From a virus: DNA of 42,879 nt. Below, in pieces: positions 30,712 to 39,276 of this stretch. Within the stretch, counting starts at the first letter, position 1. The number at the start of each line of letters is the position of its first letter. Location: IMG/VR virus record IMGVR_UViG_3300025030_000204, positions 1-42,879 of that record; one strand, 5' to 3'. A program made the position numbers and the translations under genes. The notes under the pieces are model-generated. The model saw only the letters and a program-made list of their open reading frames with translations. It searched no databases and was not told the DNA's origin.

Positions 30712-31008
30712 TCAATTAAAATACTCTATATCTAATAAGAATGCGGTTGTTACCCCCATTAATTTTAAATGTTCTTCTACCAGATCAGTTGTTATCTTTT
30801 TGATTTCCATATAATCACACTTATATTTGGATAAAAAAATTGACCATATTCTATTATAATCTAACGCTGCATAGTTATTTTTTTTATTATATTTAATATA
30901 AAATTTATCTTTATAAATATAAAATATATAATCTGGATAGTTATTAATAGTTTCTGGTTTTAAAACTTTTAACAGTTCAACAAAATATTCTTCTTTCGAC
31001 TTTTCCAT
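30712..31008 (-). CDS. Small unknown protein, paralogue of the gene at window start
   Basis: A 98-residue protein. DYNRIWSIFLSKYKC and EIKKITTDLVEEHLKLMGVT match the fragment at 1-150 almost residue for residue. The N-terminal half (EEYFVELLKVLKPETINNYP) is a helix then a beta-rich aromatic piece. The pattern NRIW followed by a helix ending in a V-T-T strand recurs in small phage proteins of Bacteroidetes, but I know no function. It lies three bases after 31012 in the same operon. Confidence 0.65.
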   Translation of the reverse strand: MEKSKEEYFVELLKVLKPETINNYPDYIFYIYKDKFYIKYNKKNNYAALDYNRIWSIFLSKYKCDYMEIKKITTDLVEEHLKLMGVTTAFLLDIEYFN

Positions 31009-31011
31009 AAA

Positions 31012-31494
31012 TTATTTTAAATCCTTTTTTGTTAAACAAAACTCAAACCATTCATTATTTATAAACAAATCAGATATTGTTAAATCATTTACAAACTTAT
31101 CAATAAAAAATGACAAATCTTTTTTATTATCTTTTGATACCAGTGGTAAATAATTATTTTCTGAACCTCTTTGATATAAGTTAAACTCCAGAGACATAAA
31201 ACTTTTTTTATCTAATTTTATTCCAGAAGACCTTATATCAAGATCCAAAATATAAAAATCATTCCATATTTCTTTGTTAATAAGATTATTCTCTCTTATT
31301 ATTTTTCTTATGTTTCTTTTAAAAGAAAAAATAACTTTATTATAATCATTATTTATTTTCTTTGGTTTAACCCATGTTGAAATAATGATATAAACACTAT
31401 CTGGTGATTTATTATTTTTTACTGTCCCACTTAAACATTTTAAGTTTTCATTTAAGCATGAGATTTCTATCTCTTTTCCAGTTTTTTGGCCCAT
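31012..31494 (-). CDS. Unknown protein
   Basis: A 160-residue protein (MGQKTGKEIEISCLNENLKC...), with no signal peptide or membrane helix. SPDSVYIIISTWVKPKKINN is a beta hairpin, and FSFKRNIRKIIRENNLINKE is a basic helix that could bind nucleic acid. DFYILDLDIRSSGIKLDKKS and SFMSLEFNLYQRG follow as strands. It is the second gene of the 31755-30453 operon. No family is recognised. An early, host-type promoter places it outside virion building. Confidence 0.6.
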   Translation of the reverse strand: MGQKTGKEIEISCLNENLKCLSGTVKNNKSPDSVYIIISTWVKPKKINNDYNKVIFSFKRNIRKIIRENNLINKEIWNDFYILDLDIRSSGIKLDKKSFMSLEFNLYQRGSENNYLPLVSKDNKKDLSFFIDKFVNDLTISDLFINNEWFEFCLTKKDLK

Positions 31495-31500
31495 TTATCA

Positions 31501-31755
31501 TTATTCCTTAGCTTCTTTCTTTTCTTCTTCTTCTTTTTTGATGGCCAATTTCCCAATAACTGCCTCAATTTTACTTTCTGAAACGCTTGATACTTCAAAA
31601 TTGTGAGCACCCTTCAAATGTTCATGAATTTTTAATTCTGCATCAGAAACAGATTCAGCAGCAACCAAAAATTGAGATGTTGTTATTTTTTCCGTAACTC
31701 CTTTTGATTTTGAAAAAACGTCTTCTGTGAATTTAACTTTTACAAGATAATACAT
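31501..31755 (-). CDS. DUF4494-family protein
   Basis: An 84-residue protein. MYYLVKVKFTEDVFSKSKGV, then EKITTSQFLVAAESVSDAEL and NFEVSSVSESKIEAVIG match the DUF4494 family, known mainly from Bacteroidetes and their phages. A Lys/Glu-rich tail (KKEEEEKKEAKE) follows. Function of the family is unknown. It is the first gene of the minus-strand operon, about 33 bases from the host-type promoter at 31788-31818, and one of the better clues to a Bacteroidetes host. Confidence 0.85.
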   Translation of the reverse strand: MYYLVKVKFTEDVFSKSKGVTEKITTSQFLVAAESVSDAELKIHEHLKGAHNFEVSSVSESKIEAVIGKLAIKKEEEEKKEAKE

Positions 31756-31787
31756 AATTTTTTAATTTTAATTGTTTTTTAATAATA

Positions 31788-31818
31788 CAAAAATAGATAT
31801 AATAATTTTAAAAGTCAA
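31788..31818 (-). promoter_or_regulatory. Host-type promoter of the DUF4494 operon
   Basis: Minus strand: TTGAC at 31818-31814 and TATTTTTG at 31795-31788, spacing as in the other boxes. Confidence 0.65.
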
Positions 31819-31851
31819 TAGCCATCAAATGATTTTTTTTAATTTAACATA

Positions 31852-31859
31852 TATTTATA
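31852..31859 (+). promoter_or_regulatory. Late-type promoter of the head block
   Basis: TATTTATA followed by ATAAAATA, with TTAACATA upstream; about 36 bases before the ATG at 31895. Confidence 0.6.
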
Positions 31860-31894
31860 ATAAAATATAATATAAAAATAAAAAATTTTTCATT

Positions 31895-32107
31895 ATGCCA
31901 ACACTAACCAAACAAAAATCCAAAGTAGTTATTTTAAATAACAGTAATGGTACAACTAATATTTATCATAAACTGTCAAAAACAGAATTAATAAAAGAAA
32001 TAATTAGTCTTAAAACAAAAATTACTTATTATGAGAGTACGGAAAAAGAAAGAAAATTAAAACAAAATAATTGTTTAAGTGAGTTGGAAAATATTTTAAA
32101 AAAATAA
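31895..32107 (+). CDS. Small coiled-coil protein
   Basis: A 70-residue protein: short Thr/Lys-rich start (MPTLTKQKSKVVILNNSNGT), then a helix of about 45 residues (KTELIKEIISLKTKITYYES and on) likely to form a coiled coil. Position before prohead protease resembles the small head genes 67/68 of T4, but there is no sequence evidence for homology. Late-type promoter. First of five adjacent head genes. Confidence 0.6.
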   Translation: MPTLTKQKSKVVILNNSNGTTNIYHKLSKTELIKEIISLKTKITYYESTEKERKLKQNNCLSELENILKK

Positions 32108-32113
32108 TTGAGT

Positions 32114-32425
32114 ATGAATTTGGATTGGCAATCGGTTTCACTTATTTTGGGAATTTTAGTAATAATTACTGGAGCATTAATAAAAATATTTAAAAAAAAT
32201 GGTAAAAATATTACACCAGAATTAAAATTACCAAAAGAATTTTATGATGTTAAAACACAGGTTGGAGAACAACAAATAAGATTTGAAGAGTATGAAAAAT
32301 TAATAAATGAAAAATTATCTGGATTATCAGATGATATTAAAGAATTAAAAGAAAATATTAAAGAAAGAAATGAAAAAATAGATAAATTAACTGAGACTAT
32401 AATCAAATACATTTCAAAAAATTAA
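32114..32425 (+). CDS. Small single-pass membrane protein with coiled coil
   Basis: A protein of about 103 residues (ATG 32114; TTG 32108 is an alternative start adding two residues). Residues about 6-26 (QSVSLILGILVIITGALIKI) form one membrane helix, then a basic KKNGKN and a coiled coil (EYEKLINEKLSGLSDDIKEL). A spanin- or holin-like role, or a phage membrane anchor for head assembly, are both possible; T4 proheads assemble on the membrane. Starts six bases after the previous stop. Confidence 0.6.
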   Translation: MNLDWQSVSLILGILVIITGALIKIFKKNGKNITPELKLPKEFYDVKTQVGEQQIRFEEYEKLINEKLSGLSDDIKELKENIKERNEKIDKLTETIIKYISKN

Positions 32426-32432
32426 AAATTAA

Positions 32433-33179
32433 ATGATTAACCCCTTTCCAAAATATATTAATGGACAACTTCAATTTGATGATGGTAGATTTTTATTAAG
32501 AGAATTTTACTCCATCCCCACAAAAGATATTGATAAAATAAAAGAACAATCCAAAATAATAACAGAATCATTTGATAAAAATAAATTATCAACTGATAGT
32601 TCCATATTTATGAATTGTATTTTACAAAAATGTGAAACAGAAAATAGAAATGGAAGATATTATCCTCGTCATATATTAGAAAGAGAAAATAATAATTATC
32701 AGGAATTAATTAAAGAAAAAAGAGCTCTTTCGCATAGTTCACATCCAGATCATAGTCTAGTTGAATTTAAAGATTCTTCTCATAGAGTGATTAAAACTTG
32801 GTGGGATGATAATACATTAATGGGCACTATTGAAATTCTTGGTTCTCCTGGATATTTTAAATTTGGAATAATAAGTTGTCCTGGAGATACAATTATTAAT
32901 CTTCTTAATAAAGAAGTTAAAATGGGAATATCTTCAAGAGGTGTTGGTTCATTAGAACAACAAAATGGTAAAAATGTGGTACAAGATGATTTTGAACTTA
33001 TTGCATTTGATTTGGTTAGTTCTCCTTCAACTCCAGGTGCATTCTTATATGCTGAAAATAGTGAAATGCAAGAAAATATTACAGAAGATATAAAATATAA
33101 GCCATCATTTTTAAGAATAAATAAAAAAATTAATGTTGATCCATTTTTAGAAAATTTAAATAATTTTTTAGAAAAATAA
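32433..33179 (+). CDS. Prohead core protease (T4 gp21-like)
   Basis: A 248-residue serine protease that trims scaffold and capsid proteins during head maturation. Family motifs: MNCILQKCETENRNGRYYP, then ALSHSSHPDHS with the catalytic His, and VKMGISSRGVGS with the catalytic Ser, followed by FDLVSSPSTPGAF. These follow the order in T4-type proteases. It precedes the scaffold-like (33269) and capsid (34567) genes as in T4 (21, 22, 23). Cleavage in T4 is after (L/I)-x-E; matching steps are seen at the start of the capsid protein here (YMLNE at about residue 56) and in several tagged proteins. Confidence 0.9.
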   Translation: MINPFPKYINGQLQFDDGRFLLREFYSIPTKDIDKIKEQSKIITESFDKNKLSTDSSIFMNCILQKCETENRNGRYYPRHILERENNNYQELIKEKRALSHSSHPDHSLVEFKDSSHRVIKTWWDDNTLMGTIEILGSPGYFKFGIISCPGDTIINLLNKEVKMGISSRGVGSLEQQNGKNVVQDDFELIAFDLVSSPSTPGAFLYAENSEMQENITEDIKYKPSFLRINKKINVDPFLENLNNFLEK

Positions 33180-33219
33180 AAAAAATATACAAAAAACTGA
33201 ACTTTTTTAAACTAACGTA

Positions 33220-33264
33220 TATTTATTAAAAAATAAAGATAATATTTTACATACAATATTTATA
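33220..33264 (+). promoter_or_regulatory. Tandem late-type promoters of the scaffold gene
   Basis: TATTTATT at 33220-33227 (with CTAACGTA upstream) and TATTTATA at 33257-33264, the second only four bases before the ATG at 33269. Confidence 0.55.
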
Positions 33265-33268
33265 ATTT

Positions 33269-34537
33269 ATGGCAGAAAATAAAGAAAAAAAACAGTCCAT
33301 TCTTGAACAAGCCTTGTTAGAAGCAAGCGAGATTCAAAAAACGGCTGAAAGCAATGCAAAAGAAATACTGGCAAAACAAATGAGACCAGAAATTGAACGC
33401 ATAGTTAAAGAATCAATAGAAAAAGAAGATTCTGTTGATGAAACAAAAATGGAAGAAAGTCATGATCAACAACCAGTTGATGAAGAAAAAAATAAAGTCA
33501 AGGAAAATGAGGACGAAGACAATGATTTAGAAGATATTGATTCTGAAAAGGTGGAAACCGATTTAGAAGATGATATTGATTCTGAAAAAATAGAGGATAA
33601 AGAACCTGAAGAAATTTCTGATGATGAAGAAGGTATAGAACAAGTTGATCTTACCAGTACTCCTGATGAAGATGTTGTCAAAGTTTTCAAAAAAATGACA
33701 AAAGATGATCAAATTGAAATTGAAAAAGATGGAGATTCGATCAAAATAAAAGATGAGGACAAAGAATATCGTATTGAATTAAGTGAATCTAAAAATAAAG
33801 GAAAACTTAATGAAGATGGTGTTTGTGAAGAATGTCCTGATAACGATTTGACAGATGATGATAGTGAAATGATTTATGAAATTGAAATAGAAGGAAAAGA
33901 TAATGTTTCTGAAACTGATGGGGTATCAGAAAAAGTGACTAAAGATGAAGAATTGGAAGAAACTTTTAATGTTACTCATGCAGAAGGAAGAAATGTAACA
34001 TCAAAACCCCAAAATTTCAATGTTAGAAGTAGACCAGGAGATACCAGATATAAAAAACTTTATCAGGAAGCTGCTGGAAAAAATAAGCAACTTGTTGAGA
34101 AATTTAATTCTCTAAGAGGCAAAGCAGTAAAAATTCTTAATGAAAATAAAGAATTAAAAGAGTTTCAGACAAAACTCAAAAATGCTGTTGTTGATATGAG
34201 AGGAAAACTTAATGAGGTTGCATTATTCAATTCTAATTTGGCTTATGCCAATAGAATAATGGCAGAAGAAACAACCACTAGGAAAGAAAAAATTGATATG
34301 ATTCAAAGATTTGATAAAGTCAAATCTATTAAAGAATCAAAACAACTTTATAAAACACTTCTTAGTGAATTGAAAAAAGAGCCAATTAAAGAATCTGTTG
34401 AAAAGAAAATAACAAAAACTTCAGAGTCAAGCTCATCCAAACAAATAAATGAATCAAAAGTTTATTCTGATCCTCAATTAGAGAATCAAATAAAAAGGAT
34501 GAAAGACTTAATGAACTATTCCACGAATGGAAAATAA
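33269..34537 (+). CDS. Acidic scaffold/prohead core protein (T4 gp22 position)
   Basis: A 422-residue, strongly acidic protein. It starts with helices (SILEQALLEASEIQKTAESN), then a long Asp/Glu run (about residues 60-145), an ISDDEEG..., DKEYRIELSES region, and a C-terminal third of coiled-coil helices (KNKQLVEKFNSLRGKAVKIL; KELKEFQTKLKNAVVDMRGK). The end (NQIKRMKDLMNY) is the same peptide as the N-terminus of 7532, so it may bind the core or carry a cleavage signal. Placement between protease and capsid supports the scaffold role; sequence alone does not prove it. Confidence 0.75.
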   Translation: MAENKEKKQSILEQALLEASEIQKTAESNAKEILAKQMRPEIERIVKESIEKEDSVDETKMEESHDQQPVDEEKNKVKENEDEDNDLEDIDSEKVETDLEDDIDSEKIEDKEPEEISDDEEGIEQVDLTSTPDEDVVKVFKKMTKDDQIEIEKDGDSIKIKDEDKEYRIELSESKNKGKLNEDGVCEECPDNDLTDDDSEMIYEIEIEGKDNVSETDGVSEKVTKDEELEETFNVTHAEGRNVTSKPQNFNVRSRPGDTRYKKLYQEAAGKNKQLVEKFNSLRGKAVKILNENKELKEFQTKLKNAVVDMRGKLNEVALFNSNLAYANRIMAEETTTRKEKIDMIQRFDKVKSIKESKQLYKTLLSELKKEPIKESVEKKITKTSESSSSKQINESKVYSDPQLENQIKRMKDLMNYSTNGK

Positions 34538-34566
34538 TTAATAATAAAACTTAAAAAATAATAACT

Positions 34567-36261
34567 ATGGGACAAATTTTAAATTCAGGAGAAGTTGGAA
34601 ATATTGGGTTGAGGCAACTCAAAGAACAACGAGAACTGATAACACAAAAATGGACTAAATTAGGTCTTTTAGAAGATCTAAAAGGTCATATAAAAGATAA
34701 TATTGCTCAGTTGTTTGAAAATCAAGCATCTTACATGTTGAATGAATCAACAACCGCATCTAATTCAGGTGCGTTTGAAACTGTTGCGTTTCCTATTATA
34801 CGTAGGGTCTTTTCAAAATTGCTTGCTAATGAGATTGTATCAGTACAAGCTCTTAATTTACCAATTGGTAAACTGTTCTATTTGAATCCAAAAGTATCAA
34901 CGAGAGTAGATACTGGTTCAACAGGACACACATCACCGGATGGTGCTTATTCTAATGCAGCCGATTTAACAGCTGGTTCAGGAACTCAATTTGAAACTAA
35001 ATCATTGTACGATAGTTTCTATGCAACCGCAAATAATGATGAGGGTACTTCTTTATTTGATAGAAGTAAAGGGGCATTCACATCAACAAATGCAGTTCTT
35101 ACTGGTTCTACACCGCAATCTGGGGTAACTAAATTCAAAACATTTCAATTAACAGGATTTACAACTACAAGTGATGGTAAGTTGATTGGTCCTGCTGGTG
35201 TTCCTATGGACACTGAAGAATTTTTAGCTAGTCTAAAAGTTACGGCAGACCAAAATTTATCAGGCGGATCTGGTTTCCAAGGTTCAAGTATTACCGCAGG
35301 AGACCCAATTCCTTTCAGAGTTAAAACTCAACAATACGGAAGAGAAATTGTAAGTTCTAATGGTGTAATTGATGTTGAGATTGATTTAACATATCCAGCA
35401 GCTAATGGTTATTCGGCATTTACATCATATGTTGATCAGGCTGGTACACCTTCAGCAACTAATAAAATTTTATTTACAGCTAACTACAGAACTTATTCTG
35501 ATTTAGAACAAGATTCTGAAATGGCCGAAGTAACATTTAGTCTTGATGAAGTTACGGTATCTGTAACAACTCGTAAAATGAGAGCACAATGGACACCTGA
35601 ACTTGCACAAGACGTATCAGCATTCCATAATATAGATGCAGAGGCTGAACTTACTGCATTGTTGTCAGAACAAATGGCAGCTGAAATTGACAGGGAAATC
35701 CTTAGAGATCTTAGAAGAGGTGCAGCTTGGACATTACGTTGGGATTATAATGGTTTGAGAAACCAAACTACTCAGTATCACGGTACTCAGAAAGATTGGA
35801 ATCAAACATTGTTAACCAAAATAAATCAAATTTCAGCTCAAATTCATAAAGCAACACTGAGAGGTGGAGCTTCTTGGATAGTTATATCACCTGAAATTTC
35901 AGCAGTATTAGATGATTTGGAATATTTCCACGTATCAAATGCTGATCCTGAACAGGACAAATATAACATGGGTATTGAAAGAGTTGGATCTCTTGGTGGA
36001 AGATATCAAGTATATCGTGATCCTTACGCTCCAGCTAACACAATGTTAATTGGACATAAAGGAAATTCGATATTGGAAGCTGGATATATATATGCTCCAT
36101 ATGTTCCAATGCAATTGACACCTACAATGTATAATCCATTTGACTTTAAACCAATTAAGGGGGTAATGACAAGATATGCCAAGAAAATGATAAATAACAG
36201 GTTCTATGGCAAGGTCTTCTGTGATGGATTAACAACTTTTGACCCAACTGAACTTAGATAA
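34567..36261 (+). CDS. Major capsid protein (T4 gp23-like)
   Basis: A 564-residue HK97-fold capsid protein. Residues 1-57 look like a propeptide ending QASYMLNE, a step matching T4 prohead cleavage (x-x-E), before STTASNSGAFETVAFPIIRR. The pattern VFSKLLANEIVSVQALNLPI, GKLFYLNPKVS and the late motifs SAFHNIDAEAELTALLSEQM, REILRDLRRGA, PYVPMQLTPTMYNPF and KPIKGVMTRYAKKM are typical of gp23 homologues. The middle region has a large insertion (about residues 110-240) that should project on the capsid surface. It follows the protease and scaffold genes in T4 order. Codon use is richer in GC-ending codons than in neighbours, as for a highly expressed gene. Confidence 0.93.
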   Translation: MGQILNSGEVGNIGLRQLKEQRELITQKWTKLGLLEDLKGHIKDNIAQLFENQASYMLNESTTASNSGAFETVAFPIIRRVFSKLLANEIVSVQALNLPIGKLFYLNPKVSTRVDTGSTGHTSPDGAYSNAADLTAGSGTQFETKSLYDSFYATANNDEGTSLFDRSKGAFTSTNAVLTGSTPQSGVTKFKTFQLTGFTTTSDGKLIGPAGVPMDTEEFLASLKVTADQNLSGGSGFQGSSITAGDPIPFRVKTQQYGREIVSSNGVIDVEIDLTYPAANGYSAFTSYVDQAGTPSATNKILFTANYRTYSDLEQDSEMAEVTFSLDEVTVSVTTRKMRAQWTPELAQDVSAFHNIDAEAELTALLSEQMAAEIDREILRDLRRGAAWTLRWDYNGLRNQTTQYHGTQKDWNQTLLTKINQISAQIHKATLRGGASWIVISPEISAVLDDLEYFHVSNADPEQDKYNMGIERVGSLGGRYQVYRDPYAPANTMLIGHKGNSILEAGYIYAPYVPMQLTPTMYNPFDFKPIKGVMTRYAKKMINNRFYGKVFCDGLTTFDPTELR

Positions 36262-36295
36262 TAAGTAAAGTAGTTCAAATTTAAACCATAAAGGG

Positions 36296-36329
36296 GGGTC
36301 TGGATAATAAAAATTCAGATCCTTTTTTA
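36296..36329 (+). terminator. Terminator after the capsid gene
   Basis: GGGTCTG (36296-36302) pairs with CAGATCC (36316-36322; one G-T pair), followed by six Ts. Confidence 0.75.
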
Positions 36330-36348
36330 TGTTTATTCTAATTTAAGA

Positions 36349-36379
36349 TTGACTTTAAACGGATTATATATTATATTTG
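36349..36379 (+). promoter_or_regulatory. Host-type promoter of the methyltransferase fusion
   Basis: TTGAC at 36349-36353 and TATATTTG at 36372-36379, between the capsid terminator and the gene at 36406. Confidence 0.7.
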
Positions 36380-36405
36380 TAATATAATTTAAAAATATTA
36401 TAAAA

Positions 36406-38529
36406 ATGAAAAAAACAACAATAACGAAAGAACAGGAAAAAGAAATTGTTGCCATTTATTCTTTAACAAATATTGGAACAGAACCATTATCATTAAGGTT
36501 TAGAATTAGTAAAAAAAGAATTAATCAAATATTTAAAAACTATAATATATCAAAAAAGAAAAAAGGTAATCAAATAACAAATAATATTATAGAAATAAAA
36601 GAAAATTATAAAAAAATAAGAAGTATTTCAAGTAATAATTTTATAGTTAAGTGTAAAAAAACAAACAAAGAATTTAATGATTATAATAATAAGTCGGGAA
36701 TATTAACAATTCATTTAAAAAAAATATTTCCAAACATAAAAATACCTTCAAATTATAATAAAAAATTATTTTTAAAAGAAAATGGATTTCAATGGCATGA
36801 ACAATATTTTAACATTTTATTAAAAAAAGAAAAACAAACAAGAAAATGTAAATATTGTGATTGGGAGACAACAGATATCAAAAATAAAACTGGGTGTTAT
36901 GAAATTCATTTAAAAAATACTCATAATAAAACCATAAATGAATTTATAAAACAATTTCCAGAAGAAATAAAATATCACCCCAACTTCAAAAAAATTAAGA
37001 AAAGAAATGAATCATTCAAAGATACAGATAGTTATATTATTTGTAAAATATGTAACAAAAAACTTAAAAAATTAACAAATACTCATTTTATTCAACATGG
37101 AGTAACTGTAAAAGAATATAAAGAAAAATATTCTATATTATCAACAAATTCTTTAAATAGTACAAAAAATCAATCAAAAATAACAACAGAATATAATTTA
37201 AAACATGGGACGACATTTCCCAATAAAAAATCTTCATATGAAATTGATTTTGAAACAAAATTAAAAAAAATAAATATTAAATATATAACACCATTTATAT
37301 ATAAAGGAAAGAAATTTGATTTTTATTTGCCAAAAATAGATACGGTTATTGAGATTGATGGGGAAGTATTTCATAAAAATTATTTAGAGAACTTAACAAT
37401 AAAAACAATTCAAAACTCAATAAATGACTATAAAAAATCTAATTTAATCGGATATGATTTTAAATTTTATAGGATAAGATATAATAAAAATGAAATTTTT
37501 AATTCAGAAAATGAATTAATCAATTTAATTATAAATAATTCTTATACTCCAAATTATTCAATTTCCTATAACCAAAAAATAATATTAAAAGAATATTTCA
37601 AAAATTATATTGAAACAAAGGGAAAATCAAAATTGGAAAAATATATTCCTCTTTTATTGAAATTTATAAGAACATTTCATTCAGAGTTTCCATATCCAGA
37701 AAATAATGATAATTTAAATGATATTATTAACACTATTAAGAATTATGATTTGTCCAGGGTATATGATGAAAACACCAACACTTTTAGTAATATTTGTTAT
37801 TCAATAGGAAATACATACTTAAAATCATTATTTAAATCATACTGGGATTGTAACTATAAAGGAAATGAATCACCAATTCATGCATGGAACAACGATACCA
37901 CAATGAAAAGAATTATAAAATATAGAATTGGATGTAATGATTCTAATGAAATATTTGATTTTTCACTAAAAAACCTAATAAAGGGTTTATCTGCCAACAG
38001 AAATACAATATCATTTTTTAAACCTATATTAGCAGCTTCAATATATAATCATTATTTGCCAAAAAACATTGAAAACCCTATAGTTTTTGATCCTTGTTGT
38101 GGATTTGGTGGAAGAATATTGGGGTTTAAATCTTTGTTCCCACATGGAAAATATATTGGATTAGAACCAAATAAAAAGATATATGGCGAATTATCAATAC
38201 TATCTTCAAAATTTGAAGATAATAATGAGTTATATAATTGTAAATTAGAAGATTTTAATAAAAATATAAAATATGATATTTGTTTTACAAGCATTCCTTA
38301 TTTTGATTTAGAGAATTATAATAATTATTTTGATTATAATTCATATAGTCAATGGAAAAAAGAATTTATTGATAAGTTACTAACCTATAATAAGTTAATT
38401 ATTAATATGTCAGAAGAATTATGTAATAAATTGAATTTAAATAAATATATTGATTCTTATATAATAAAATCTCAATCTCATTTTGGAAATAAGGAAAAAG
38501 AAGTTATGATAAAATTAAACTTTTCATAA
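36406..38529 (+). CDS. Zinc-finger / VSR-like nuclease / DNA methyltransferase fusion
   Basis: A 707-residue multi-domain protein. Residues about 1-55 look like a helix-turn-helix start. Zinc-finger-like units follow at about 147-172 (CKYCDWETT..., HLKNTH) and 213-233 (CKICNKKLKK..., HFIQHG). A VSR/DUF559-like nuclease core is at about 285-345: SSYEIDFETKLKK, KFDFYLPKID and VIEIDGEVFH. The last 160 residues are a methyltransferase: FDPCCGFGGRILGF (cofactor loop), YIGLEPNKK, and SIPYFDLENY in place of the usual (N/D/S)PP(Y/F) motif. So one chain may both cut and methylate, like a type IIG-like enzyme, or be a homing-like mobile gene. It has its own host-type promoter and sits between head genes under late control. 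Confidence 0.8.
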   Translation: MKKTTITKEQEKEIVAIYSLTNIGTEPLSLRFRISKKRINQIFKNYNISKKKKGNQITNNIIEIKENYKKIRSISSNNFIVKCKKTNKEFNDYNNKSGILTIHLKKIFPNIKIPSNYNKKLFLKENGFQWHEQYFNILLKKEKQTRKCKYCDWETTDIKNKTGCYEIHLKNTHNKTINEFIKQFPEEIKYHPNFKKIKKRNESFKDTDSYIICKICNKKLKKLTNTHFIQHGVTVKEYKEKYSILSTNSLNSTKNQSKITTEYNLKHGTTFPNKKSSYEIDFETKLKKINIKYITPFIYKGKKFDFYLPKIDTVIEIDGEVFHKNYLENLTIKTIQNSINDYKKSNLIGYDFKFYRIRYNKNEIFNSENELINLIINNSYTPNYSISYNQKIILKEYFKNYIETKGKSKLEKYIPLLLKFIRTFHSEFPYPENNDNLNDIINTIKNYDLSRVYDENTNTFSNICYSIGNTYLKSLFKSYWDCNYKGNESPIHAWNNDTTMKRIIKYRIGCNDSNEIFDFSLKNLIKGLSANRNTISFFKPILAASIYNHYLPKNIENPIVFDPCCGFGGRILGFKSLFPHGKYIGLEPNKKIYGELSILSSKFEDNNELYNCKLEDFNKNIKYDICFTSIPYFDLENYNNYFDYNSYSQWKKEFIDKLLTYNKLIINMSEELCNKLNLNKYIDSYIIKSQSHFGNKEKEVMIKLNFS

Positions 38530-38537
38530 CTAACAAC

Positions 38538-38545
38538 TATTTATA
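38538..38545 (+). promoter_or_regulatory. Late-type promoter
   Basis: TATTTATA in CTAACAACTATTTATATAAA, 27 bases before the ATG at 38573. Confidence 0.6.
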
Positions 38546-38572
38546 TAAAAAAATAATTAAACTTAATAAATT

Positions 38573-38974
38573 ATGCCACTATTTACAGATATTTGTGGGG
38601 CGGTAGATCAATTTGAAAGTACGATTGCTAATGAAATTGCCACAATGACTACTCATGCCCAATTTTTAACAGCTGCTGACAATATGTCAAGTGGGAAAAC
38701 TGATATGAATCTTCAATTATCAGGTACACTTGGTACTCATGTGACTAGATTATTAATTGACAGACTAACACTGGTTGAAGCAGATATGAGAAGGTTTTCT
38801 ACAATGAAGGGTCTTGCTCAAAATATTAATCAAGTTCATGAAGTTTTAAGAGAGCATGCCAAAATTACGGCAGCAATTATCAGGGGTGGAACAAGATGTG
38901 CAAATGGAAGTGGGACTTCTGCTGCTGATCAAAGATTTTATAAAGATACCATATTTAAAGAATTTGGCAGGTAA
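38573..38974 (+). CDS. Small virion-type protein
   Basis: A 133-residue mostly helical protein with balanced charge (DICGAVDQFESTIANEIATM, GTLGTHVTRLLIDRLTLVEA, KGLAQNINQVHEVLREHAKI). No known domain or membrane segment is visible. Its late-type promoter, good codon use and place downstream of the capsid gene suggest a structural protein. Name and position cannot be given. Confidence 0.65.
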   Translation: MPLFTDICGAVDQFESTIANEIATMTTHAQFLTAADNMSSGKTDMNLQLSGTLGTHVTRLLIDRLTLVEADMRRFSTMKGLAQNINQVHEVLREHAKITAAIIRGGTRCANGSGTSAADQRFYKDTIFKEFGR

Positions 38975-38999
38975 TTAAATAATTTTTTTAATTAATCTA

Positions 39000-39030
39000 T
39001 TGACTTTTTAGAATATTTTATTTATCTTTG
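39000..39030 (+). promoter_or_regulatory. Host-type promoter of mini-ORF cassette C
   Basis: TTGAC at 39000-39004 and TATCTTTG at 39023-39030. A TATTTATA box also lies at 39031-39038. Confidence 0.7.
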
Positions 39031-39046
39031 TATTTATAATAATATA

Positions 39047-39127
39047 ATGAAACAGATAACGACATATTTTGGTGGAAATGGTGATGGCACAACTGATGCG
39101 ATAACCATAATGGCCAGATTATGTTAA
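39047..39127 (+). CDS. 26-codon leader-type peptide, cassette C
   Basis: ATG 39047 to TAA 39125 encodes MKQITTYFGGNGDGTTDAIT then IMARLC. It is enclosed by a host-type promoter and the terminator at 39150-39182, directly before tRNA-Asp and tRNA-Phe. Thr and Ile are frequent, as in thrL-type leaders (E. coli thrL begins MKRISTTITTTI), but a link to Thr or Ile supply is inference. Confidence 0.45.
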   Translation: MKQITTYFGGNGDGTTDAITIMARLC

Positions 39128-39149
39128 AAATATAAATAACAACTATATA

Positions 39150-39182
39150 AAAACCCTGGCTAATAAAAAGTCAGGGTTTTTT
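39150..39182 (+). terminator. Terminator of cassette C
   Basis: AAAACCCTG (39150-39158) pairs with CAGGGTTTT (39172-39180), followed by T. tRNA-Asp begins 17 bases later. Confidence 0.85.
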
Positions 39183-39198
39183 TGTTTATATGATAAAT

Positions 39199-39272
39199 GG
39201 TGATACAGCATATTGGTGCATGTTGCTTCCCTGTCACGGAAGAGATTGTCGGTTCAAATCCGTCTATCACCG
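39199..39272 (+). tRNA. tRNA-Asp (anticodon GTC)
   Basis: Acceptor GGTGATA/TATCACC; anticodon stem CTTCC/GGAAG with loop CTGTCAC gives GTC; T loop TTCAAAT; G discriminator as expected for Asp. Confidence 0.9.
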
Positions 39273-39276
39273 CCAA

